35,376 bases of DNA. Origin: Zygnema circumcarinatum (Eukaryota > Streptophyta > Zygnematophyceae > Zygnematales > Zygnemataceae). The translations under genes were made by a program, and so were the position numbers. This document shows, in pieces, positions 24,032-33,800 of the stretch (positions within the stretch are counted from its first letter, which is position 1; every line of letters begins with the position of its first letter). A model generated the notes under the pieces. It was given only the letters and a program-made list of their open reading frames with translations, did not search any database and was not told the DNA's origin. The stretch covers positions 1,373,983-1,409,358 of the forward strand of contig CM074820.1 in assembly GCA_037447605.1 (NCBI GenBank). The letters are read 5' to 3'.

Positions 24032-24398
24032 GAAGTCTCCGTCAAGAGTACAGGAACGCTGGAAATTCAGCTGCCTCTCAGGCTTGCGCCTGAAACAATG
24101 TGAGACGCTAAAAAATAGGTTTAGGAAAGGGGGAGGTGACAAAGGAGTTGAGATGGGAGAGGGGACACGGAGCGAGTGGGAGGTGAAAACGAGGAAATTT
24201 GTGATAGAGACAAAACAAACGCAAAGCTCATTCAATGTGTACCATAAACAGACGTTTATACTTTGGAAAATTTCAAAGATTGTGGCCATTTCTATCTCTC
24301 CCTGCTCTTAACAGCATGGAAAGAGAAAAATGTGCGCGAGAGAATGAAGAATTTACAGTTGCATGCCGTTAACATAAGGGTCCACTCAAGTAAGTTCA

Positions 24399-24410
24399 AT
24401 TTATATAAGG
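24399..24410 (-). promoter_or_regulatory. Candidate TATA box for the AP endonuclease gene
   Basis: On the minus strand the sequence CCTTATATAAAT lies about 370 bp upstream of the chosen ATG at 24031. The distance would require a long or spliced 5' UTR, so the assignment is weak. Confidence 0.25.
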
Positions 24411-25698
24411 AAAATCGACAATGCAAGGAAGCCAGAATTACCGTCAGGCGCATTACAATGTTGGTCTGTGCACCATCGCCATCCAGCATCTTGCTGGTCA
24501 TGCAGAACCAAACCACTCACAAAACCAATCACACCTTGCCACGTGTTCCTGCCAGCATCCCCCGAACGCCAGGTGGCTCCTCCTGGCGCCTCCCGCCCGA
24601 CCTCCTTGAAGGCCCTTTCCCCCTTCTACGGCCCTCCCGGCCCCCATGGACCCATGGCCCGGGAGCCATGGCCATACATGCCCATGGCCATGCCCCGCGA
24701 GGGAAAGAGCGCCTCTGCGGAACGCAAAGCGGAGCAACATCTCGCCGCCGTCCTCTCCGCCTCCGCTCACCTCCCCGGTCATATGCGCCAGTTGCACGGG
24801 CAGGCCGGCTGACGGAGAACCCCGCGTCACATGCTGGAACTGCGACTGGACCTAAAACTGGAACTGCGTTCGCACGGAACTGCGATTTATTGTTCACAGC
24901 TGGTAGACAGAGAACTAACTGTTAGGCTGTGGAACTGCGACTACGGGACTATAACCATTGGCGTGAGATCAACACATGCATAGATTTGGATGGCATTGAT
25001 CCCACGATGGCTGGATGGATGCATGGATGGCCTCGTCTCAGCATGGGTAGGGCATGGACATGGACATGGATATGTCGCCCGCCGGCAAGGCCACGTTGCA
25101 CATTTCACGAGCGAGGTCGCACTTGGCCCGCGAACGACGTGTCCCAAAACAGCCGAACAGGAATGCGCCACGTGGCCCTCCGCTGTGCTCGGAGGGGCCC
25201 GACAAAGTTGCTTGCGCTCGGGGCACAGGGGCTGCTCCCCGCGTGCGCCCATCCCTAGCCGTAGGTCGGTTAAGTTGACCCAAAAGACAAAAATACCGTC
25301 CGTGAACCACCGACCTGCAGGATCCGTTCTTATTTTTTGGATTTCAACTTACCGACAAAAACGAAATAATACGATTCGTACTGACGATCACACTGGTCGG
25401 TTGGTCACTTCGCAGCCGACAAATTTGTCGCACGCGACCAGCTGTCGGACGACGTCAGCTCATAATTGCGAGTGCGGGTGCCGTACTGTTAGGCGGCCCC
25501 AGGGTCGGCTCAACGCCGTGGGCTTTTCTAGTTTGGTCGTGATTAGTTAGTTAGTCAGTTAGTTAGTCATCAGTAGGGATGGCCCGCGTTATAAATTCCG
25601 AATAAATTATATATTTTACAACGGGTTTAAAAGTAGTAATATATTACAAAGTAAAACATTTTATTACATATATTATACCCACTCGTTTTGAACAATTA

Positions 25699-25736
25699 AC
25701 GACCGTACGACCGTACTCGTATGGTCGTACGGTCGT
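25699..25736. repeat. Perfect inverted repeat inside the hAT-like element
   Basis: Two 14-bp arms, ACGACCGTACGACC at 25699-25712 and its exact reverse complement at 25723-25736, are separated by a 10-base loop. The arms are built from an 8-bp CGTACGAC-like unit. Confidence 0.9.
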
Positions 25737-25828
25737 ACCATACCAAAATTAGGTCGTTTTGGCGTTGGCGTTGCGAAATGCGTCCGTCTGGTTCACTCTG
25801 CCTGCTCGTGCATCCGTACCGCATACTA

Positions 25829-25868
25829 CCGTACGGTCGTACAGTCGTACGACCGTACGACCGTACGG
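25829..25868. repeat. Second inverted repeat inside the hAT-like element
   Basis: CCGTACGGTCGTAC at 25829-25842 is the exact reverse complement of 25855-25868. Further partial copies of the same 8-bp unit extend to about 25876, so several alternative hairpins are possible. Confidence 0.85.
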
Positions 25869-26520
25869 CCGTACATGTTGTAAAGGCGTTGCAAATTAAT
25901 ATATATCAGCCGTTATCTAGTCGTCACAGTTGTATAATACAATATATATTATATAGTCGTAACTAATCCATCCCTAGTCATCAGTCACTTTTCTTTTTCA
26001 GTACTGATCGCCCTCAAGTTCTTCAATATTGAACCAAAAACAATCGAACGAACAGGCTGACAAATTGAGAAACGAGTTTACGGTACTTCAATTCTCAATT
26101 CTCAATCTTATTGACAACCGTTCGCACGTGCGAAATTACATCATCAAGGTTGAACCACACCAGCATTCGTTCAACCAAATGGACGATGTTGGACCATGAA
26201 AACGCCCCTTCGTGTCCAGCTGGTTTCAACCGCCCGCCCTCTGCTAGCCAGTCAGTCAGTCCAAGTCCTTGGCGGCCGGGCCCTTAAGTTAGGAAGCCAT
26301 AAACCCTTCAGCCCTCAACCCTTCATCATCAATCTCTCTGCTCTTTGCCGGCAGTCCGTACAGTGGTGGTGGTTGGGAGGTCCTTTTCAGGACAAACTCC
26401 ACAAACGACTTCCACGTTTTGGCAGGGCCGGGCGGCCGCCACCTCAGCAAACCAGATTCGGTCGGATCCGGGTTTGTACGAATCCGTAACTGGACCGATT
26501 CCCCGGCCGACATTCAGGGC

Positions 26521-26736
26521 TGACGTCAGAAAATAGTGACGTCATTCTCCGTACGAATGTCGTCATCGAGTCCGCACTCCGTGCGTCAGTTTTGAAACTG
26601 ACAGTTGGACGCTTTTTTGTGACGTGGCGATCGCTCATTGGTCTGACAAACATTCGCCACAGCGTGCGGCGATTGGCCGGTCAGCCCACTTTGCAGGGCA
26701 TGCGCTAGCCGACAGCATTTTCCGGCCATGACGTCA
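26521..26736. promoter_or_regulatory. Three CRE-like TGACGTCA sites
   Basis: Perfect palindromes TGACGTCA occur at 26521-26528, 26537-26544 and 26729-26736, with a related TGACGTGG at 26620. They lie 0.5-0.7 kb upstream of the polycystin ATG. TGACGTCA is bound by bZIP factors (CREB/ATF in animals, TGA/HY5-type in plants). Function is inferred from motif density only. Confidence 0.45.
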
Positions 26737-26870
26737 TCCCACCAGCTGCCGCCAGGGCCGCCCAATCTCACCCGCACGCGTGGGCCCCTGCGCCGCACCT
26801 CCAGATTCCGGCGCCCTCCACAAGTAGTGCCGCGCGGACACGTGTTCCTCCTTGACAGCGCAATTACCCA

Positions 26871-26996
26871 ATCAGGAGCCTTTTGTACAACGTCCTCCAC
26901 CGTTTCCGTCGTCCGTACACAACCACCGCTTGCGTTCTGGCGAATCAGGACCACTTCGTACAACCGGCTCCACAGTTTCTGTTGTCCGTACACAAG
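26871..26996 (+). repeat. Diverged tandem duplication, period 73 bp
   Basis: A 53-bp unit beginning ATCAGGA and ending GTCCGTACACAA occurs at 26871-26923 and again at 26944-26996, at roughly 80 percent identity by eye. It lies in the upstream region of the polycystin gene. Confidence 0.7.
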
Positions 26997-27039
26997 GGTG
27001 GCCGTTTGAAGAGGGCTCCTCCCACTCCACATTCCGTCT

Positions 27040-27210
27040 CACTCGGTCCTCCCTCGCTCCCTCCCTCCCTCGCTCCCTCCCTCCCTCTCGCGGCTCTCTC
27101 TCTGTCTCCCTGAAGGAAGGCGGCGCGCCTCCTGCAGCAGGCAGACAGGCAGGGAGGCAGCCAGGGAGGCAGGTAGGCTGCAGTGCAGTGCAGTGCAGTG
27201 CCGTGCAGAG
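27040..27210 (+). promoter_or_regulatory. Pyrimidine patch and GCAGT repeat before the polycystin ATG
   Basis: A CTCCCTCC-rich patch at about 27043-27102 resembles plant core-promoter Y-patches. It is followed at 27178-27202 by about five GCAGT units. Together they form the probable core promoter and 5' UTR of the gene starting at 27225. Confidence 0.4.
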
Positions 27211-27224
27211 CCCCCGCCGGCGCC

Positions 27225-30200
27225 ATGATGGGAAACAACCAGATGAGGCGCGCCCTGTCTGCACGGATGAGGGCAACAGCGCAGGCGGAGGAGGATGCGG
27301 ACCTGGACGGGAGTGATCGGGATGGAGGGATGAGGGAGGGAATACGAGAAGAGGCCATGGAGGCGGCTACCGTTGTTGATGCGAAGGAGGCAGACAACGG
27401 GGCTACGCAGCCGCAGGGGTAGGTTCCGGGCCATGTGTGTGCTAAACAGTCTTGCAGACGTGGTTGGGAGGAGCTCTTGCAGGGACGAGGGAGGCTGTGG
27501 GATTTTCTGAGTGTGGTCTTAGAAATGTTGGTGCTGTTTTGCGTGACCCGTGTGGCAGGGAGCCCTCTAAGTCGACGGATTTGGGCATGGCGCCGAGGGA
27601 TGTGCTGGAAAGTGGCATTGATGAGCTTGCAGTCGTGCAAGGTGAGAATTGTTTTTTCCTTAGACTTGAAGTGAGTCATCTTGAGGACGCGCATTACTGT
27701 TGGATTAACTGAATAGTACGGTGGAAGGGCTTTAATGGATTAATGGCAGGGGCAGGAAAGAATGGAATGCTGGCGAGAGAGGTTACGACAGTGCAGAGCT
27801 GTATTCTGACAAAGGGGAACTAGGGCCATGCAGACCTCTATCACCGCGTGAAGACGAGCAAAATTCACACAGACAACTACCTAAGCTTGTGCGGATTCAT
27901 TCTCTTGACCAGTCTGTACCTCGCCATCATTTATCTCCAGGCAGACTCCTTCCGCACTTTTCAGGTTTCATCTGCGCACTTGGGACTGCTGCCAGATGTA
28001 AGTCGCCGCAACGCTGCCACCTGCTATGCGAAAGCGCATTAACCTTATCTCCTCTGCTCTTATTTTGGAAGAGCTCACGGCAAAACAAAAGCTAATTGTC
28101 GTGCGTTGCGAGCTTTAGGCTGTTGTTCCGGTTAGGCTGTGAGTGTAGGCTGGTTCACGGCACACCTCACACAAAATTTTGTATACGGGGGACATGAGAG
28201 TACGTGGTTGATTAGCGGAGAGGGGCGAGTGGCTGAGAGCCCTTTTTTCTGAACAAAGGACAAACTTCTCTGGGGAATGGCAGGGCGTAGATGGCACCGG
28301 AGGTTTTGTGTTCAGCACTACCAATGACTTATATGGCTGGCTCAATGACAGCATCATTCAGGTACGTCTAATTTCACCTCCTGCCTTGTCCATGCAATGA
28401 TGTTACAGTAAGGAGAATTAGGTCTGTACAGGAGCTAACTCAGTGAGTGGGTGGAGAGGGGAAGCAGGTGGTTTGGCAGAATTCGCAGTGCGGCAATGGA
28501 CTATGTGAAAGGCCGGACGAGTACATGTCCTTTGGTCGGTTTGGCTGCCGCACCGACTGCGGCCAAAACCCTAACGTTTCGCAGATTGTTGTTACCATCA
28601 AGACTGATTTCGCCTCTGAAGAAGCCATGACTGCAGCTTCTTGGAACCTGCAGATGATAGACCCTGCTCCTCTCCTTTGGTGAGAAGTTGAACTTATATA
28701 ATGACCTCATTCTTATTCCCTGCTTTCTATTCTCTTCGAAGTCTACGCAAAACCCTCATTCTCGCTGACGAATGCTAGAGGACGGTCTTGGCAGGTATGA
28801 AGAGAACGTGCAGTTTAATAAACTGATCTCAGTTACGACTGTGTCATTGAACATCCCTGATGGAAATTGGACTCTTTTAGTAGAGGCTCCCCTTGGGGGG
28901 GTTACTGGCTCGATCACCTATAATGACACAAGCAATTCAGAATTGGTGATGGGCGACTCGCTCGTGTTCTGGGAGAAGTGTGCAGCCAACCGCTCTGATA
29001 CTCCTTTCGGAATCTGCAGACAGGTGGGCTGTCCAGATTCTCCATTTTTTGTCTGGTAAAAAATTCTGAATGCAGCTCATTTTCCCTGGTTGGAATACTA
29101 TGGTTCCTTCAAGCCCCGTTTGATTCTTTTTCACATGAAGAAGGCAAGCTCTGAATTATGTAGTACGGGCTTTCCCCTCCTTCCCTCCCCCAGACAGCAG
29201 GAAGCATTGCGCTATGTGCGAAGGAATTCTGCACCGCCAATAATGCGAGTCTGAATACTCTGGAGGGCTTGTCCTCAGTGTTTGTTGACTTAGCGGGAAA
29301 GTGTGACGCTGACTTCAACTCTTTGGATGCATTCATCGGCTTGCCCTGCACGGAGGTGAGTGCAGAGAACCCTCGGCCTCATAAGGAAATGTTGCTGACC
29401 TGCAAGGCAAGGAACATAATTTCCTAATGATTCTAATGATTGAGACCAGCCCTTGTTTCTCTATTCCTGGTACGTCAAATCCTCTTCTTTTCTACGTCAT
29501 TTATTGACCTTGCGATGTGACAAACTCATTGCAGGTTACAAACCTTTTGACTTACAACAATACTGGAGATTTCGCCAGCATACAATGCACTAGTAAGCAG
29601 CCTTCTACCTTCCATGCACCTAACCTCCCTTTCCATGCCCAAATACTCAACCCCACTACTAACACGTGTCATCCTCCTTCGAGCAGTTCCGTCCCAGCGC
29701 CGCCTTCTTCAGGAAAGCAGTAGTTCTATGTGGACAGTTCCAACATCTTCCCCGAATTCGCATCGCAGGATGATGCTGGGCGATAGTGTGAACTCTCCCT
29801 CTGCATGTGGGTCCCCTCGCCCATCATGCTAAGCTTCAACATCAGCCTGCTATCGCATCCATGCAAAATGTCAAAATCAAACTCAATGTTTTGCATTTTC
29901 TATCTTCGGTCTGCTGCAGATAGCAGCATATTGTGGAGCTCCCTTGGCCCAAGCGACACAACTCGGTTGTCGTTTCTGCAGATTGCTACACAGAGAGCGC
30001 TATTTTCATGGGTGAAAGATTCGTGCCTCGCTTCGAATCCCGTGCCAGTAAATACAAACAGTGTCCTCCGCATGTCCTCCTTCTTCTGCACCTTCTTTGG
30101 AGGGCCGGTCACTCTCAGTGGCTGTGCTTACACTAACACCTCAGGGGAGATTTTGTACAGCGATCAGGACCTTGCCTCGGAGATGAAGAGAATTCATGCC

Positions 30201-30850
30201 AGGTATGTGATTTCCTCTAAAGTCTCATGATTTGTGGAAGCATGAAATCACAGAAGTATTAGAACTCTTGCAGGACTAGTCGCTTTGGTGGGTAGAGGCA
30301 TGGATTAAAGAATGGGATCTTTTCGGGCGTAGTAGACAAAATCCTGCATTCGTGATATCGAACTGGGGTTGAATTTCATTTTCTTGAAGTGAGTGTACGA
30401 TATCAGCTCGTCTTTAAGATGCATACAAATACTTGCTCGTTGAGAATGAATATTGTGTCGGGAAGAAGTGTTCGCGGGTGTTTCATGTGTTTCATGCGTT
30501 GTAGTGCGTAATATCTATTTTTCTCATTGATGAGGTAGGCGGGTTTGAGCTTTAAACAGGCTTCGATTAGTTCATCGTCTGTGTCAATACAAATTTAATA
30601 TTTGTTTTCCAGAACTCATTATTTTGGCAATTTCCTCGTTCTGCAGGCTAAACGTTACTGCTAGCCAGGAGAGGAAGTTCGTGGACATCTTCATGTGGGC
30701 CCTAATGTCAGTTGTTGATCTAACCGACGCGACTCAAGCAAGCTTCCGGGAGAGGATGCATCAGCTGGATACGCAGATTGTGAACGAGGATTACCAAGGC
30801 TGCTCATATGGTGGGAACTCAGTACTAACTGCTGTGCACTATAGAGGTTT

Positions 30851-30888
<38 letters not shown>

Positions 30889-33800
30889 CGAGAGAGAGAG
30901 AGAGGGAGAGGGACCTTACAGGGATTGCCGTGGCTGCTACACGGTGCATCTCATACCTTCTGTGCAGCCAAAGGGTTCGAGGGAGAGGGCTAGAAAGAAA
31001 GGGGTCTTACTGGAATCTCACTGCTGTGAATTTCAAGTGACTGAGAAAAAAAGTAATAATGTGAGATAGGCAGATAGAGTGGGGGAGACGGAAAATGAAT
31101 ACAGGGGTGAAGGATATAAAGTTGTGATTTGCCAGCTCAAGCGTTTGACGTTTTCCGCTGGGCGTTGCTCTCTGCGTGTCCCTCCCCCTCCCCCCGCCTC
31201 CCCATTCTTCATGCAGTCGCTCAAGTGCTACCATGGATACGAGGGCGTGATTACACCACACAAATCTCTGTTGGGGAAAGCATCACCTGGGTGTGGGAGG
31301 ATGACCTGCCCCACTCCCTCAGAGGTGAACCCCCCATCTTTTCTATCTCTCCCTCCTTCTGTCTTTCGTCCTCCCTCTCGCTCCCTTTCTCCCTCGCTCT
31401 CTCCAGCTTCCTCTCCCCCGATCTCAGACTCCACCCCTCCCTTCCCCCTCCTCCCCCTCCACCGGCCCCCGTCCCCCCTCCCCCCAACCCCCTCCCACCC
31501 CCCCCCCTCTCCTCTCCCCTCTCCCCCTTCTGCCCACTCCCTTCCGCCCTCCCCCCTTTCCCTCCCCCCTCCCCAAATTCCCTCCCCCTCCGCCCTTCCC
31601 CCTCCACCTCCCCCTTCCCATCCCTCCCCTCCCTCCCCCCGTCCCCTCTCGCTTTCTCCCCCTCTCTCTCTCGTTTGCCAGCGATTGGGTATCCATACTC
31701 TGCCAGAATCTTTATATGCTACTGAGGAGAATTCTGTTGGCATGGCAGAGGAAGGTCTGGGTGACAATCCAGTGGACATATTTGATGGAATGGGGTCGGG
31801 GCGGTTTGTGGTTTCACGAAACACAATTTGCAACAAGGACAATATGGGAGTGGCGAATATTTCCCTCGATCCCATGCCTTGTGCCCTAGGTATGAGGACT
31901 TTGGCTTCTCTCTTCTCCCTTTATCTCTCGCCGTTTGCTGTGCGTTGGACACTCCCATTCTCACATTGCTTCGGTCTCTTCCAGTTGACCCGAAGGCGAC
32001 CGTGAACCTGTTCACTTACACCAAATACTTTGCCGAACCGGGAAATTACAGCTATGCGGACAGTTATGATAGCTCCTCCAGAGGCGTAGTCGTCGTAACA
32101 GAAAGTATGACTGCAATTAATGACGGTGGGTCCCTGAAATCCCAATCTTTGAAATCTCCCATTTTTTTTCTCAAGCAAATCATGCTTAATGTTATTTCTC
32201 ACACAATTTCATCACATTGTTCTGTGAACTGCTGCAGAATTAAGCATTGGCAGTCTTGCTACCACCTGTTCTCCCGGCTGTACCTTGGGAATGCTCCGTA
32301 ATGGAAAATGTAACAGCCTGTGTAACACTCTCGAATGCGCATTCGATGGGGGAGACTGCTCTTGCTCACCCAATGAGTTTGGGATTGAACTCTGCGATTG
32401 TCCAGAAGGGCAGACAATGGCCACTGATGGAAGTAAGTTCCCTCAGTCTCGACAAGGGGAAGGGAGAACTTGAACTTATGATTTAACGTGAGGTTTGGCA
32501 GGGTTTGTACTTGAGAGAGGAGGGTTGACAGAGGGGGAGAGTGTTGTGTGTGCAGCCTGTTGCTCTTCCTACGGGGTGGGCTCGGGCCTCTCCTTTCCCT
32601 TCTATCTTTCCTTGCCGGGAACGAATGTGTCGGAAAGGAACGCAAACTTCCTTCCTCAGACAGGGCCGCCTCTCTTCCGCTACATCTCCGTCGCCAACAG
32701 GTGGGCCCCTGTTCGAATTTCATCTGCATTCTATGAATTATCGTTATCATTATAGTCGTCATCCAGGTTCTATCTATCTGCATCTTGTCAATCTTCGTTG
32801 TTGGCAACATCGAACTCCACCTAGCAATAGTCAATTAAGTCAATTCTTAATGCTGAATGTTGGAGTGATGGAGTGTTAGAGTGTGATAGCTAAGCATTAC
32901 GGATATGCTTACGTGTTGTCTCTGGTAACTAGAGTCTGAGACATGCATTGGGAGGGTGTGATTGGAATGACGCACATGCAGAGTGTTGGTGGGTATGTCT
33001 CTGAGGCAGAAGAGATGGGCAAGCGGTGCCTGCAAGGAGGGCAGGTGGGTGCAACTCAAAATCTTCAAAAGCTAGATAAACCCTAAAGACCCATTTGCTT
33101 GATTACTGGGTGTATGCTTCATTTTATGGATATTTGCAGCCATAGCTGGTGGGGCTCCCCTGTTCCCTCTGAAGGCAATTGCAGCCATGGGGGGGGAGCA
33201 GGTTTACTGAACTTTACCCCAACTGCACACATGGTAGCTCTACCGCAACCTACGGTGTCAATCCGGTAAGGCGATGTTAAGGTGGTAACCCTTCAAGCTT
33301 TGTTTTTTTGCTGCAGCTACCTAGCATAGGTGCAGTCTCTCTGCAAGAGTGAGAGAGGGAGAAGGATGTGGGTGTTACAGCTGCATGTGTGGGAGGGGGA
33401 GCTGCAACAGGTGTTCCTTCCTACTTCAGTTCTGTACAATGCGGAGTATTCTGGGGATGAGTCGCTTTACTACAATGGGAACTACAGTTTGGGGACCGCC
33501 ACTCAGCTAAACTCACAGGGAATACCTTACGGATTCGACGCGTTCACCTATGGGGTGAGTAGAAAGAAAAAAAGACCAGATATTGCTGCATTCATGCATT
33601 GGCGTATGTTGTTTAAAATGTGAACTTCTGCCTGAGCAGGGATCAAGCCCGACATTTCACTATCTGTTTGACATCAACTACAACAACGAGGAAGCGACGG
33701 AATCACTGCAGTACCTTATTGATGGTTTCTTCATAGATAACGCCACCAAAGAGCTCACGGTGGAGCTGATTACATATAATGGTGAGAGGGCTTGTAGGCT

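Larger units (their letters stand above)
25574..25976. mobile_element. Non-autonomous hAT-type element (MITE), 403 bp
   Basis: The element starts TAGGGATGG and ends CCATCCCTA, a 9-bp perfect terminal inverted repeat. It is flanked by a perfect 8-bp direct duplication GTCATCAG (25566-25573 and 25977-25984). An 8-bp target duplication with TAGGGATG-type ends is the signature of hAT transposons. The interior is AT-rich and codes for nothing recognisable. It carries two clusters of inverted ACGACCGT-type repeats, at 25699-25736 and 25829-25876, which could be subterminal transposase-binding repeats or hairpins. The element needs a transposase from elsewhere. Confidence 0.85.
24032..27224. other. 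Divergent intergenic region (AP endonuclease / polycystin)
   Basis: This 3.2-kb region separates two genes transcribed apart. It holds a CCATGG-rich patch (24644-24687), scattered G-boxes (24540, 25169, 26125, 26839), an hAT-like element (25574-25976), three TGACGTCA sites and a diverged tandem duplication. GC-rich stretches at 24500-24900 and 26700-27300 stay open in several frames on both strands without recognisable protein motifs, so no gene is called. Confidence 0.5.

Noticed and set aside
24032-24289. In-frame extension of the AP endonuclease N-terminus to an ATG at 24289
   Set aside because: The extra residues are hydrophobic and Pro/Ser-rich without a clean targeting signal and read like translated UTR; the ATG at 24031 starts a normal basic N-terminus.
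24263-24925. 220-codon plus-strand frame in the divergent region
   Set aside because: Several frames on both strands are open because of high GC; no motif, and no splice-supported continuation.
25699-25876. CRISPR-like or terminator-like reading of the repeated palindromes
   Set aside because: They lie inside an element bounded by hAT-type ends and an 8-bp duplication in a eukaryotic genome; repeat and spacer structure is absent.
31079-32005. Long plus-strand frame (308 codons) and overlapping minus-strand frames
   Set aside because: Openness is caused by the C/T tract; only short parts in another frame are real polycystin exons.
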